From the NCBI RefSeq assembly GCF_026547205.1, contig NZ_CP106877.1:1266771-1330770 (forward strand): a stretch of 64,000 bases of DNA. Direction: 5' to 3'. Each line of letters starts with the position of its first letter. Position 1 is the first letter of the stretch. The notes beneath the pieces are model-generated. The model was not told where the DNA came from, did no database searches, and was given only the letters and a program-made list of their open reading frames with translations. Below are positions 8,607 through 19,706 of the stretch, piece after piece. The translations under genes and the position numbers were made by a program. Origin of the DNA: Fervidibacillus halotolerans (lineage in GTDB: Bacteria > Bacillota > Bacilli > Bacillales > Caldibacillaceae).

Positions 8607-10556
8607 TTATAAATCTGAGTAGTCAACTTCTTCATCAATGATCACAAAACCATCTACGACAACTTGATAACGGGCCTTTGAATCCGGTGGAACGACGATT
8701 GTAAAGCTATGTCTTTTCGTTTCGGTGATATTAAATGATTCGATCGGGTTGGTGAAATCATGTTCTAAATCGTCTACGAAAATCTGAACGCTTTGAGGTG
8801 TTTGATTTTCTTCATCCCCCGTGTACGGAATGGTTATTTGAATCGTCGCCGTTTTTGGAGGAAACGGTTCTTTCCCCTTAGACATGACAACATTAACCGT
8901 ATCTCCCTTTTTTATTTCCGTACCAGCTTCTATATCTTGGCTAATTACATAACCGGCCGGAATCGTATCGTGATAATCTTCTTCAGTCATATTAATCGTA
9001 ATACCGTTACTATCCGCATACTCTTTTAGAGCATTTACACTGTAATTCGTTAAATCGGCTAAAATAAATGTTTCTTCTCCTTTACTTACAGTAAAAATCA
9101 GTTCGGTTTCTTCCGGTATAATTTCCTCTCCAGATTCAGGCTGTTGATCGAGAATCGTTCCAGGTTCACTACTGTCAAATACTTCAACTTTTTTAATATC
9201 TTTAAAATTTCTCGGTTTTAATAAATTTAACACTTCATCATACATTCTTCCTGTATAGTCGCTTAACACGATTTTTTCCTTACCGCTACTGATAAATAAG
9301 TGAATTTCCGCACCTTCTTTAACGGATCGACCCGCCTTCGGATCCGTACGAATCACATGATTTTCGGGAATTTCATCACTAGGTAGTTTCGTCGTTGAAC
9401 CGATTTCTAATCCTAAACTTTCCAATTCCTCTATTGCATCCTCTGCCACCTTACCGGTTAGGTCGGGAATTTCCACATCATCAGGGCCAAACATTTTCGG
9501 AAAAACGGTAACAGCTAATATGGAAAATGCGACGATTAGAATGGAAAGGGAGGCAATAACAATCGGCCATTTTTTTCGTTTTTTTTCTGTTTTTTGTTCT
9601 TCCTTATTGTCATTAACGATATCCAACTGTTTCGATTCGGTTTGGACGTCCTTCGTTTTTTCATCTCGAATAATCGGTATCGCTTTAGTCGGTTCCGTAT
9701 CTTCAGGTATCTGAAAAGGAGGTTCATTTAACCGATCCGGTTCTAAACATGTGAGTAAATCTTGTTCCAGCTCCAATACGTCATCATATCGATAAAATGG
9801 ATCCTTTGCGGTCGCTTTTAAAATAATATTTTCTACACTTTGTGGGATATGTGGGTTCCATTGTTTCGGTGAAGGGGGCTCACTTTGCAAATGTTTTAGT
9901 GCAATACTAACCGCAGATTCTCCTTGGAAAGGGACCCTTCCTGTCAACATTTCAAACATGACAATCCCTAGAGAATAGATGTCCGATTTTTTCGTCGTCA
10001 TCCCACCCCTAGCCTGCTCAGGGGATATGTAATGAACGGATCCGAGCAAAGAGTTCGTATTTGTAATCGTCGTTGATGTTAACGCTTGTGCAATTCCAAA
10101 ATCAGTAATTTTTACATTTCCCTTTTTATCAATTAAAATATTTTGCGGTTTAATATCCCGATGAATAATATTATTTTGATGAGCATGGGAAATGGCAGAT
10201 ACCAATTGCTTCATAATATCGATCGTTTTTTCAATCGGAAGTGGTGAGTTGCTTTGGATATATTGTTTCAATGTCTCCCCTTCGACATATTCCATCACGA
10301 TAAAATAAATATCGGCCTCTTCCCCCACATCGTAAATATTGACGATATTCGGATGAACGAGACTTGTGGCGGATTCGGCTTCACGGCGAAAACGACGAAT
10401 AAATTTTTCATCGTTTGCAAAATCTAAGCGGAGGATTTTTACAGCCACATATCGTTCCAAAATAACATCCCTTGCTAAATATACGTTCGCCATTCCCCCT
10501 CCACCGATCATTTCGATGATTTTATATCGCTCATTGATCCGTTTTCCTATTAACAT
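8607..10556 (-). CDS. prkC: Serine/threonine protein kinase PrkC with PASTA repeats
   Basis: A membrane kinase that senses muropeptides and lipid II and controls wall metabolism and spore germination. The kinase domain (about 10-272) has GGGGMANVY, AVK lysine 40, HRDIKPQN with catalytic D134, and DFG at 152-154. A threonine-rich activation loop (STTITNTN) is the likely autophosphorylation site. One membrane helix spans about 331-352, after a basic KKRKKW stop. Outside the cell are three PASTA repeats (about 361-565) and a C-terminal beta domain of some 80 residues. ATG at 10556, 6 bases after AGGTG, is used, so the gene overlaps the end of prpC by 26 bases. It is paired with its phosphatase PrpC. 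Confidence 0.97.
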   Translation of the reverse strand: MLIGKRINERYKIIEMIGGGGMANVYLARDVILERYVAVKILRLDFANDEKFIRRFRREAESATSLVHPNIVNIYDVGEEADIYFIVMEYVEGETLKQYIQSNSPLPIEKTIDIMKQLVSAISHAHQNNIIHRDIKPQNILIDKKGNVKITDFGIAQALTSTTITNTNSLLGSVHYISPEQARGGMTTKKSDIYSLGIVMFEMLTGRVPFQGESAVSIALKHLQSEPPSPKQWNPHIPQSVENIILKATAKDPFYRYDDVLELEQDLLTCLEPDRLNEPPFQIPEDTEPTKAIPIIRDEKTKDVQTESKQLDIVNDNKEEQKTEKKRKKWPIVIASLSILIVAFSILAVTVFPKMFGPDDVEIPDLTGKVAEDAIEELESLGLEIGSTTKLPSDEIPENHVIRTDPKAGRSVKEGAEIHLFISSGKEKIVLSDYTGRMYDEVLNLLKPRNFKDIKKVEVFDSSEPGTILDQQPESGEEIIPEETELIFTVSKGEETFILADLTNYSVNALKEYADSNGITINMTEEDYHDTIPAGYVISQDIEAGTEIKKGDTVNVVMSKGKEPFPPKTATIQITIPYTGDEENQTPQSVQIFVDDLEHDFTNPIESFNITETKRHSFTIVVPPDSKARYQVVVDGFVIIDEEVDYSDL

Positions 10557-11316
10557 GAAGTTCACCTACTTCCTCTTTTTCCTCTTTATGATGATAAACG
10601 ATGATCAAAGAAATGTTGTCCACACCCCCGTTGTCGTTGGCCCGTTGGATGAGGTAATCCGCTTTTTCCCCAAGTTTTCTTTCAGATAACAAAACGTCTT
10701 CAATCTCCCGATCCGTTAACATGTTCGTTAATCCGTCGGAACAGAGTAATAAATAATTTCCTTTTTCAAAGCCGATTGTTTTCAAGTCGACTTCCACATC
10801 CTTTTCCGTTCCCAATGCACGGAGAAGAATGTTTTTTCTAGGATGATGCTCAGCATCTTCCTTTGAAATTTGTCCACTTTTAACAAGTTCGTTTACAAGG
10901 GAATGGTCATCGGTTAGTTGTTTCATACCGCTATGATTGATTAAATAACATCGACTATCCCCAATATTTGCAACGGTAACGAATTTTTCTGTACAAATGG
11001 AAGCGACTAATGTCGTCCCCATTCCTTGATAATCTTTGTTTTCTCTTGCGAGTTTGAAAATTTCGTAATTAATTTGCTTAATCTTTTCTTTGAAAAATCG
11101 CTCAGCCTGTTCTGGTGTTTCAATTTTCCCTTCTTTATTCCAAAGCTGTTCCATTCGTTCCGTTGCCATTTTACTTGCAACATCTCCGGCCAAATGACCT
11201 CCCATACCATCGGCGACAACAGCCAATAAATCCCCATGATCCTTTTTAAAAACTCCGACATAATCCTCATTCAAATTCCTTACTTTTCCGCGGTCGGTCC
11301 GATCAATAGCCTCCAT
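10531..11316 (-). CDS. prpC: PP2C-type protein phosphatase PrpC
   Basis: A manganese-dependent phosphatase that reverses PrkC phosphorylation. It carries the PP2C metal and catalytic motifs: an early arginine in the RTDRGKVRNLNED segment, ADGMGGH, GMGTT, GDSRCYL, DHSLVNELV, CSDGLTNML and GGVDNISLI. It has 261 residues from the ATG at 11316, which follows GAGGTGAC; the frame extends further upstream without conserved sequence. It overlaps prkC. In B. subtilis the gene before it is rlmN; here it is directly rsmB. Confidence 0.96.
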   Translation of the reverse strand: MEAIDRTDRGKVRNLNEDYVGVFKKDHGDLLAVVADGMGGHLAGDVASKMATERMEQLWNKEGKIETPEQAERFFKEKIKQINYEIFKLARENKDYQGMGTTLVASICTEKFVTVANIGDSRCYLINHSGMKQLTDDHSLVNELVKSGQISKEDAEHHPRKNILLRALGTEKDVEVDLKTIGFEKGNYLLLCSDGLTNMLTDREIEDVLLSERKLGEKADYLIQRANDNGGVDNISLIIVYHHKEEKEEVGELHVNRKTDQ

Positions 11317-11416
11317 TTTGTCACCTCGTCTCCACATTTACGAACAAATGAATCACTTGTCCTATCTATTTTTCCCATCAATATGCTAGATGTAAGGAAA
11401 ATATTCTACTACAAAA

Positions 11417-12763
11417 TTACACTTTCTTTTTAAAGCTTGCAATAAAAAATCCGTCACTTTGTAAATTTTGTGGAAAAAGTTGTAATCGATTTCCTTGTAT
11501 AAACGGTTGAACCGACTGGGGAAGTCGGTCAGCAAATGTTGTGTCCCTTTCAAAATCCGGATGCGTTTTTAAAAAGTGTTCTGCCACTTCCTCATTTTCC
11601 TCTTTTACGACCGTACAAGTACTATAAACGAGTAATCCGCCCTTTTTTACCAGTTTAGCTGCATCATGAAGAATCTCCTTTTGAATTTTGACCAAATTTT
11701 GGATATCCTCTTCACTTTTTGTATATTTAATCTCTGGTTTTCTTCGAATCACTCCAAGTCCCGAACATGGGGCATCAACCAAGATTCGATCGAAACTTTC
11801 CGGTGGGAAAATTGCACTTGCCTTTCTTGCATCACATTTGATCGTTTCAATATTCGTTAGCCCGAGTCTACGTTTGTTCTCTTCAATTAATTTCAATTTA
11901 TGTGAATGTAGATCACATGCAATAATCGTACCGGTATTATTCATCCTTTCTGCCATATCTGTAGCCTTTCCACCCGGTGCAGAACAAGTGTCTAAAATTC
12001 GTTCCCCTTCCTTTGGATCGATGGCGAATCCAACGAGCATAGAGCTTTCATCTTGGATAGAAATCCACCCCTTTTGGAAGGCAAACGTGGAGGCTAAATG
12101 ACCTTGGGAAATTTGAATGGCGTTCGGTAAATGCTCACTAAGTTTCACATCGATTCCTTCCTGTTTCAAACGATCGATCACATTTTGGGGAGAAGTTTTC
12201 CACCGATTTATTCGTGCCGTTTGTTTCGGAGGGGTGTTATTTTCGTAACACATTTGAGTCGTTTGATCCATTCCAAATTGATCCACCCATTTTTGGACCA
12301 ACCATTTCGGATGGCTCGTTTCGATAGCCAATCGATCGATCGGATCAGTAAACGATTCAATGGATGGAAGCCCTTTCCGTTGAATCGATCGAAGTACACC
12401 ATTTATAAAGCTAGCGATGCCTTTATGTCCCCGTTTTTTTCCAATTTCGACCGCTTCATGAATAATCGCATGGTCAGGTATTTTTGATAAATAAGCGAAT
12501 TGATAAACGGAAAGGCGAAGAAGAATCATTACCCAAGGTTCAATTTTTTTTGTTTTTTTTATAAAGGGTTGAAGATAATAATCGATGGTTAATTTTCTTT
12601 GCAATGTTCCATAGATCATTTCCGTTAATAAATTCGCATCCTTTTTTGAAACATTGTACTTTTCAATCGCATGTTTCAAAAGCAAATTGCTATACGAACT
12701 TTTTTTTTCAATCGATTCTAAAATGTCCAGTGCAACTTCACGAATGCCTTTTCTGTTCGTCAT
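11417..12763 (-). CDS. rsmB: 16S rRNA m5C967 methyltransferase RsmB
   Basis: Methylates C967 of 16S rRNA (E. coli numbering) using S-adenosylmethionine. The N-terminal 150 residues are a NusB-like RNA-binding domain. The C-terminal methyltransferase domain has [15 protein letters not shown] (SAM binding), VDAPCSGLG (motif IV cysteine) and VYSTCTV (catalytic cysteine of motif VI). The length of 448 residues is normal. It overlaps the end of fmt by 26 bases and is 100 bases ahead of prpC. Confidence 0.95.
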   Translation of the reverse strand: MTNRKGIREVALDILESIEKKSSYSNLLLKHAIEKYNVSKKDANLLTEMIYGTLQRKLTIDYYLQPFIKKTKKIEPWVMILLRLSVYQFAYLSKIPDHAIIHEAVEIGKKRGHKGIASFINGVLRSIQRKGLPSIESFTDPIDRLAIETSHPKWLVQKWVDQFGMDQTTQMCYENNTPPKQTARINRWKTSPQNVIDRLKQEGIDVKLSEHLPNAIQISQGHLASTFAFQKGWISIQDESSMLVGFAIDPKEGERILDTCSAPGGKATDMAERMNNTGTIIACDLHSHKLKLIEENKRRLGLTNIETIKCDARKASAIFPPESFDRILVDAPCSGLGVIRRKPEIKYTKSEEDIQNLVKIQKEILHDAAKLVKKGGLLVYSTCTVVKEENEEVAEHFLKTHPDFERDTTFADRLPQSVQPFIQGNRLQLFPQNLQSDGFFIASFKKKV

Positions 12764-13709
12764 CGTTTCCTCCTAAAATTAGGCCAATGTAGTCCGTATC
12801 ATTCCGCCCTCTTAAAAAGTCGGCCGTCTTCATCCGCCTCTTTCCCTCCGGTTGTAATTCCGTAATTTTGATCCCCGTTCGGTTACCTGTTGCTACGATG
12901 ATTCCCTCCTGATCGATGGTAACAATTTCACCTGGTTGTTTTTGTACGTTTAATGATACCTTTTCTCCCCACCAAATTTTCAAAATTTCACCTTTTATTG
13001 TTGTGTAAGCCACAGGCCAAGGATGAAAAGCGCGAATATGGTTATAAATATTTTCCCCCGTATCTGCCCAGTTAATTTTTTCTTGCTCCCTTTTAATATT
13101 GTAGGCGAAAGTCGCTTTTTCATGGTCTTGGGGAATCGGTTTAACTTTTCCACTTAACAGTTTCGGTAACGTTTCACTTAACAATTCAGCTCCAAGGATG
13201 CTTAATTTATCGTGGAGTGTCCCAACAGTATCTTTTTCATCAATCGTAAGGGACGCTTGGGACAAAATATCTCCAGCATCTAGTTTTTCTTCCATATACA
13301 TAATCGTAATACCCGTTTTCCTTTTCCCTTGCAGGATGGCATAATGAATCGGCGCTCCTCCCCTTAGCTCTGGAAGAAGGGAAGCGTGGACATTGATGCA
13401 TCCATATTTCGGATAATCGAGTAATTTCTTCGGTAAAATTTGCCCAAAGGCTGCCGTAATGATTAAATCAGGCTGCAAGGCTAATATTTCTCGTAAAGCC
13501 TTTTCCTCCCTTACTTTTTCCGGTTGTAATACATTAATCCCATGTTTTAACGCTTCTCTTTTCACAGGGGGAGGGGTGATTTTTTTCTTTCTTCCAACGG
13601 GTCTGTCTGGTTGGGTAACTACACCGACCACGTTATATCCATCATCGATAATTCTTTTTAATATGGGAACTGCAAAATCAGGGGTCCCCATGAACACAAT
13701 CTTCGTCAT
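12738..13709 (-). CDS. fmt: Methionyl-tRNA formyltransferase
   Basis: Formylates Met-tRNA(fMet) for translation initiation. It has 323 residues with the N-terminal formyltransferase signature [11 protein letters not shown], the active-site segment [22 protein letters not shown] (Asn, His and the later Asp in [11 protein letters not shown]) and a C-terminal OB-like tRNA-binding domain. ATG at 13709 is chosen 9 bases after GAAAGG; a TTG 9 bases upstream is possible. Its usual neighbour def, which removes the formyl group, is not between fmt and priA here. Confidence 0.96.
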   Translation of the reverse strand: MTKIVFMGTPDFAVPILKRIIDDGYNVVGVVTQPDRPVGRKKKITPPPVKREALKHGINVLQPEKVREEKALREILALQPDLIITAAFGQILPKKLLDYPKYGCINVHASLLPELRGGAPIHYAILQGKRKTGITIMYMEEKLDAGDILSQASLTIDEKDTVGTLHDKLSILGAELLSETLPKLLSGKVKPIPQDHEKATFAYNIKREQEKINWADTGENIYNHIRAFHPWPVAYTTIKGEILKIWWGEKVSLNVQKQPGEIVTIDQEGIIVATGNRTGIKITELQPEGKRRMKTADFLRGRNDTDYIGLILGGNDDEQKRHS

Positions 13710-13744
13710 TAAAACCAACCTTTCTTTCTATTTCAAGTTTGTAT

Positions 13745-16156
13745 TCACATTAATGTATACGGATTTAAATCGATCGAAATCGATACGTTCTTTGACCGTT
13801 GATCCTGTTGAAACATTTCTTGAACCTTTTGTAATATGTCGATTAAATCCGGTTCCTTTTTATATTTAATTAAACATTGATACCGATATTTATTTTTAAT
13901 TTTTCCAATCGGTGATGCGGATGGTCCTAAAATCAACACTTCTTTTGACAATTTGGAGCGTAAAAATAGGACGATTTTTTCCATTATAGATACGACAAGT
14001 TGTAAATTTTCATGACTGACTTGAATTTGGACAAGATAATAAAACGGAGGATATTGACCATTTTTACGCATGATCATTTCCCGCTGATAAAACTGACGGA
14101 AGTCTTGCTTTTGAGCGAGTTGAATGCTGTAATGTTCCGGCGTATAAGTTTGAATCACAACTTCTCCTGGAAGCTCGTGACGCCCCGCTCGACCACTAAC
14201 TTGGGTCAATAGCTGAAACGTTTTTTCCGATGCACGGAAATCGGAAATATGGAGCATCGTATCTGCCGTCAATACGCCAACAAGGGTAATGTTTGGAAAA
14301 TCGAGCCCTTTGGCAATCATTTGCGTTCCAAGTAAAATATCCGCCTTTTTTTCTTCGAATGCTTTTAATAATTTTTCATGGGCTCCCTTTTTTCTCGTCG
14401 TGTCCACATCCATTCGAATCGTTCGAACATTCGGAAGGAGTTTTCCCAATTCCTCCTCTACCTTTTGCGTCCCGCTACCGAAAAACCGAATATGTTCACT
14501 TCCACAGTCAGGACATACATTCGGCGTACGGGCTTCATATCCACAGTAATGGCATTTCACTTCATTCGTCACTTTATGATACGTAAGGGAAATTTCACAG
14601 TTTGGACATTGGAGTACGTTTCCACAATCCCGACACATGACGAAGGATGAATATCCCCTTCGATTTAAAAGTAATACGATCTGTTCCTTTCTTGATAACC
14701 GTTCTTTTATTTTTTCTAGTAATAATCGGGAAAACATCGATCGATTTCCAGTGCGTAATTCTTCTCGCATATCGACAATTTGAACATCGGGTAAACCCTT
14801 TTCATTCATTCGTTTTTCCAATGTTAATAGACGGTAAACCCCTTTTTGAGCCCTTGCAAAGGATTCTAAAGAGGGGGTTGCACTTCCTAATACGACCGGA
14901 CAACGATGCATTTTCCCCCTTAAAATGGCTATATCTCGGGCATGATAGCGGGGGACTTCCTCTTGTTTATAACTCGTTTCATGCTCTTCATCGATAATGA
15001 TGACCCCTAAGTTTTCAAAGGGAGCGAAAATAGCAGAACGGGCTCCGACAACAACTTGTACTTCCTTTCGTTGAACCTTTCGCCATTCGTCATATTTTTC
15101 TCCCACACTTAACCCACTATGTAAAACGGCTACTTTATCCCCAAATCGACCTTTGAACCGTTCCACCATTTGGGGTGTTAAGGAAATTTCGGGAACGAGG
15201 ACGATCGCTTCCTTCCCCCTTCGAATCACCTCTTGAATGGATTGTAAATAAATTTCCGTTTTTCCGCTTCCTGTAATGCCATATAGAAGAAACACTTGGT
15301 GGAGTTCTTTTTCAATTGTTTGAACGATCGGTCCGATCGCTCTTTTTTGATCCTCCGTAAGTAGCAAAGGTTTCGTTTTTGTAAAGGTGCGATTCTTATA
15401 AGGATCTCGATATTGTTCGAAAGACTCACTTTTTAACAATTCCATTCTTTCTAGTGATTGCAAACTTCCCCGTACATTCCCAAATTGCTTTGAAAGTTCA
15501 GTTGTTGAATGGGGGCGAAAATCAGATAAATAATAGTCAATAATCTTCTTTTGAACTTTACCAAGTCTAGATGTGGCGAATACTTTTTGTTTAAATGTGG
15601 AAAGATCATCCACTGGACGAAAGTATTCGATCAACTTTTTATTTCCTTTATCTTTCACTTCATAATAAACATCGATCCAGCCCTTTTTTACCGCCCGATA
15701 TAAAAAAGAACTGCCTACTTTCTTTTCCCCTTCCGTCCACGAAACTCTCCCCTTTTCTTGAAAAAATTGTTCAAGGGAGTGAGGGAGTTTTCCTAAACCG
15801 TCCTTTTTCAAAGTAATATATTTTTCATATTTTGCCTTTAAAGCCGGGGGTAACATGACTTGGTATGCGGTTAATTTGAGACAGAAAGCTTGTCTGGCTA
15901 ATTGATTTCCTAAATAAAGAAGTTCATCGTTCAAAACGGGAATCGCATCGAGCGGTTCAACGATTTCCTTCAACTCTTCGATAGCTGAAACGTCCTTCAG
16001 TTCAACGACAAAACCTTGAACCTTTCTACTACCGAAAGGAACAATGACCCGCATACCCTTTTGAATCACTTCTTCAAATTTCTCCGGGATCAAGTAATCA
16101 AACGGCTTGTTCGTTTGAAATGTCGGAACATCCACAATCACACTAGCAATTTTCAT
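13745..16156 (-). CDS. priA: Primosomal protein N', replication restart helicase PriA
   Basis: A 3'-5' DNA helicase that reloads the replisome at collapsed forks. The N-terminal DNA-binding region (1-110) is followed by a superfamily 2 helicase core with GITGSGKTEIYLQ (Walker A), VGARSAIFAP, IIDEEHE (DEEH box), VLGSATPS, and motifs V and VI GTQMIAKGLDFPN and VSGRAGR. Eight cysteines in CRDCGNVLQCPNC and CHYCGY...CPDCGS bind two zinc ions. The length of 803 residues matches the Bacillus enzyme. It overlaps coaBC by 14 bases. Confidence 0.97.
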   Translation of the reverse strand: MKIASVIVDVPTFQTNKPFDYLIPEKFEEVIQKGMRVIVPFGSRKVQGFVVELKDVSAIEELKEIVEPLDAIPVLNDELLYLGNQLARQAFCLKLTAYQVMLPPALKAKYEKYITLKKDGLGKLPHSLEQFFQEKGRVSWTEGEKKVGSSFLYRAVKKGWIDVYYEVKDKGNKKLIEYFRPVDDLSTFKQKVFATSRLGKVQKKIIDYYLSDFRPHSTTELSKQFGNVRGSLQSLERMELLKSESFEQYRDPYKNRTFTKTKPLLLTEDQKRAIGPIVQTIEKELHQVFLLYGITGSGKTEIYLQSIQEVIRRGKEAIVLVPEISLTPQMVERFKGRFGDKVAVLHSGLSVGEKYDEWRKVQRKEVQVVVGARSAIFAPFENLGVIIIDEEHETSYKQEEVPRYHARDIAILRGKMHRCPVVLGSATPSLESFARAQKGVYRLLTLEKRMNEKGLPDVQIVDMREELRTGNRSMFSRLLLEKIKERLSRKEQIVLLLNRRGYSSFVMCRDCGNVLQCPNCEISLTYHKVTNEVKCHYCGYEARTPNVCPDCGSEHIRFFGSGTQKVEEELGKLLPNVRTIRMDVDTTRKKGAHEKLLKAFEEKKADILLGTQMIAKGLDFPNITLVGVLTADTMLHISDFRASEKTFQLLTQVSGRAGRHELPGEVVIQTYTPEHYSIQLAQKQDFRQFYQREMIMRKNGQYPPFYYLVQIQVSHENLQLVVSIMEKIVLFLRSKLSKEVLILGPSASPIGKIKNKYRYQCLIKYKKEPDLIDILQKVQEMFQQDQRSKNVSISIDLNPYTLM

Positions 16157-17366
16157 TCTCTTCGCCCTTTAATTCCTTTTCAATTTCTTTTAAGATTCGG
16201 TAGCTAAGTTCTTCCTTCGTCATTTTCGGTAGTGGGATTCGATCGCCGGAGCGTTTAAAAATGGTCACGATATTCGTATCCGTACCAAATCCTGCACCCG
16301 CTTCTAAAACATTGTTTCCAACAATCATATCAACGTTTTTCTTATATAATTTTTTCTTTGCATTTTCTTCCAATTGATCCGTTTCCGCAGCAAACCCGAC
16401 AACGAACTGGTGTTTTTTTCTTTTTCCCAGTTCATATAATATGTCCTTCGTTTTTTCCAGTTGAATCGTCATCAGGTCATCATGTTTTTTCAATTTTTTT
16501 GACGCCACATTTACCGGGCGATAGTCAGCCACCGCAGCTGTCATAATGGCGATATCCGTACGATCAAAATATTGTACAGAGGCATCAAACATTTCTTCAG
16601 CACTTTCCACTTTTACTATTTGAACATCGTCTGGTTCAGGTAAAGAAACGGGACCTGAAATTAAAGTTACGTCTGCACCGAGACTTGCAGCCACCTTCGC
16701 AAGGGAATATCCCATTTTTCCCGTTGAAAAATTTGAAATATATCGCACAGGGTCTAATTTTTCTCTAGTTGGTCCTGCCGTAATCAAAACCTTTTTTCCA
16801 AATAGAAAATGATCATAACGATCTTGTTCTTTGAAAACATCGATAACGATTTCCGTAATTCGTTCCGGTTCTTCCAACCGCCCTTTTCCAATATATCCGC
16901 ACGCCAAATATCCTTCATTCGGTTCAATAAACCGATAACCATAACGTTTCAATGTTTCCATATTTTTTTGAACCGCCGGATGTTCATACATATGGACGTT
17001 CATACTAGGGGCGATCATGATCGGTTTCGTTGCCGCTAGAAGGGAAGTGGAAATTAGGTCGTCGGCAATTCCGTTAGCAAGTTTCCCAATAATATTCGCA
17101 GTCGCCGGTGCAATAAGAATTAAATCTGGCCAGTCAACTAAATCGATATGGGCAATTTTTGCTGGATCTTTTTCATCAAATGTATCGATATACACTTCAT
17201 TTCTCGAAATTGCTTGGAAGGAAAGGGGGGTGACAAATTTCGTTGCGTTTTCACTCATCATCACTTTCACTTGAAAACCGTTTTGCGTTAATTTACTCGC
17301 TAAAGCGACCGATTTATAAACAGCAATTCCACCTGTAACACAAAGAAGAATTTTTTTCCTTTCCAT
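16143..17366 (-). CDS. coaBC: Bifunctional phosphopantothenoylcysteine decarboxylase / phosphopantothenate-cysteine ligase
   Basis: Carries out two successive steps of coenzyme A synthesis. The N-terminal CoaC flavoprotein has CVTGGIAVYK, the catalytic His in IAHIDLVDW, the PSMNVHMYEHPAV motif and the GYLACGYIGKGRL flap with its active-site cysteine. The C-terminal CoaB domain (from about 188) shows ITAGPTREKLDPVRYISN, AAVADYRP and the late VDMIVGNNV. The start at 17366, after AGAGGG, gives 407 residues; a longer frame to 17483 adds only a non-conserved leader. Confidence 0.96.
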   Translation of the reverse strand: MERKKILLCVTGGIAVYKSVALASKLTQNGFQVKVMMSENATKFVTPLSFQAISRNEVYIDTFDEKDPAKIAHIDLVDWPDLILIAPATANIIGKLANGIADDLISTSLLAATKPIMIAPSMNVHMYEHPAVQKNMETLKRYGYRFIEPNEGYLACGYIGKGRLEEPERITEIVIDVFKEQDRYDHFLFGKKVLITAGPTREKLDPVRYISNFSTGKMGYSLAKVAASLGADVTLISGPVSLPEPDDVQIVKVESAEEMFDASVQYFDRTDIAIMTAAVADYRPVNVASKKLKKHDDLMTIQLEKTKDILYELGKRKKHQFVVGFAAETDQLEENAKKKLYKKNVDMIVGNNVLEAGAGFGTDTNIVTIFKRSGDRIPLPKMTKEELSYRILKEIEKELKGEENENC

Positions 17367-17512
17367 TTTAAACCCTCTTTTCCATATTCCTGTTCTTTTC
17401 GATTCCATTAAAATATAACATAAAACATCTGTTTGGTGATAATAACCAAAACAAAATAAAAGAAAAGGATGACGATTCGCCACCCTGTAGTGATCATTCC
17501 CATTGAAGTTTT

Positions 17513-17734
17513 TTATTCTTCATCCGTTTCATTAGCTTCATTTTCATCCGCTACGGTTAATACACCTTCAGAAATTTCTTCTAACGATTTACCGACATTT
17601 TTCGCAGAAACATACTTATCCAATACGTACTCTTTCGTATTTTGCATCTGTCTTGCCCGTTTAGCGGAAATCGTTACTAACAAATATTTCGAAGGAACTT
17701 TTTCCAACAATTTATCTAAAGATGGATATAGCAT
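17513..17734 (-). CDS. rpoZ: RNA polymerase omega subunit
   Basis: Supports assembly of the beta-prime subunit of RNA polymerase. It has 73 residues starting MLYPSLDKLLEKVPSKY and containing the conserved TISAKRARQM and GKSLEEIS stretches, with an acidic tail. The ATG at 17734 lies one base beyond the gmk stop, with its AGGGG ribosome site inside gmk, so the two genes are tightly coupled. Confidence 0.96.
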   Translation of the reverse strand: MLYPSLDKLLEKVPSKYLLVTISAKRARQMQNTKEYVLDKYVSAKNVGKSLEEISEGVLTVADENEANETDEE

Positions 17735-17735
17735 T

Positions 17736-18619
<884 letters not shown>

Positions 18620-18693
18620 AATTCGCCCCTCCTCACCCCTTCTTTATTTTTACCGGAATGAAACAGATATAAACAGTGGAACAATGCTACCAA

Positions 18694-19569
18694 CTATTCA
18701 ATATTTTGAACTTGTTCCCTCATTTTTTCCAGAACCGTTTTCATGTTTACGACAAGTTTACTAATTTGTAACACATTCGTTTTTGAGCCGATCGTATTCG
18801 TTTCCCGATTCATCTCTTGGATGAGAAAATCCAATTTTCGTCCAACCGGTTCACTTTTTTTAACCGTATCATGAAACTCTTTCAAATGGCTGGAAAGTCG
18901 GGTGATTTCTTCAGTAATATCCGTTCGTTCAACGAACATGGCGATTTCCGTCAATATTCGTGATTCATCAAATTCACCGTTTGTTACATCCATTAACTTT
19001 TTATATAGTTTTTCTTCGAATTCTTTTTTCACAAATGGTATCAAATCCTCCATTTGTTTTACCATGTTTTCTAATTCGAGCATTAATTCCATGAATCCTT
19101 TTTCCAACCGTTTCCCCTCGGAAATCCTCATCGCCTTTAGATTTAAAATTGCTTCTTCAAAGGTGTTTAATAAAAGATTTTGCCATTCATCCCTTTCCAA
19201 ATCCCCTTCAATAACAGATACGAAAGATTCGTTTCGGATTAAATGGTTTATAGTTATATTCCCTTCTAGATGGTATCGATTTTTTAATTCTTTTATGTAT
19301 TGATAATACTCGTCTAGTAAATTCCAGTCAATATGTAATCGTCGATCGACCACATTTTCCCCGCTAATGGATATAAAACAATCGATCCTCCCCCTTGATA
19401 AATGTTTTTGGACAATCTTTTTCAACTTGTCCTCGAATTTTAGCAAAAACTGGGGCATTCGAAAATAGCAATCCAAAAAACGGTGATTAACCGATCGAAT
19501 CTCTACTGTAATGGAGAAAGATTCTGTCTCCAATTTACTTCTTCCAAAGCCGGTCATACTTACAGCCAT
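18694..19569 (-). CDS. yloC: YicC family endoribonuclease YloC
   Basis: A 291-residue member of the YicC family, reported as an endoribonuclease that cleaves certain RNAs and takes part in RNA turnover. It has the N-terminal signature MTGFGRS and VEIRSVNHRFLD, and the C-terminal DUF1732 helical region ending KLDFLIQEMNRETNTIGSK. ATG at 19569 after GGGTGA is chosen; a TTG 12 bases upstream is less likely. It heads the long operon that runs down to thiN. Confidence 0.93.
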   Translation of the reverse strand: MAVSMTGFGRSKLETESFSITVEIRSVNHRFLDCYFRMPQFLLKFEDKLKKIVQKHLSRGRIDCFISISGENVVDRRLHIDWNLLDEYYQYIKELKNRYHLEGNITINHLIRNESFVSVIEGDLERDEWQNLLLNTFEEAILNLKAMRISEGKRLEKGFMELMLELENMVKQMEDLIPFVKKEFEEKLYKKLMDVTNGEFDESRILTEIAMFVERTDITEEITRLSSHLKEFHDTVKKSEPVGRKLDFLIQEMNRETNTIGSKTNVLQISKLVVNMKTVLEKMREQVQNIE

Positions 19570-19649
19570 TTTATCACCCAAAAATATATTTTTCTCCTCG
19601 AACGGCTTTATCCCACTCGGATCGATCCGTACGATGATCCGTCTTGTTA

Positions 19650-19687
19650 AGAAAAAAGAAAGGTCCGTCTTTTTTCAGACTTACCTT
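19650..19687 (-). terminator. Rho-independent terminator after yloB
   Basis: On the minus strand AAGGTAAGTC pairs with GACGGACCTT (two internal mismatches) and is followed by TCTTTTTTC, 20 bases after the yloB stop. Confidence 0.7.
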
Positions 19688-19706
19688 CCTTATTATACCA
19701 TAAAAT

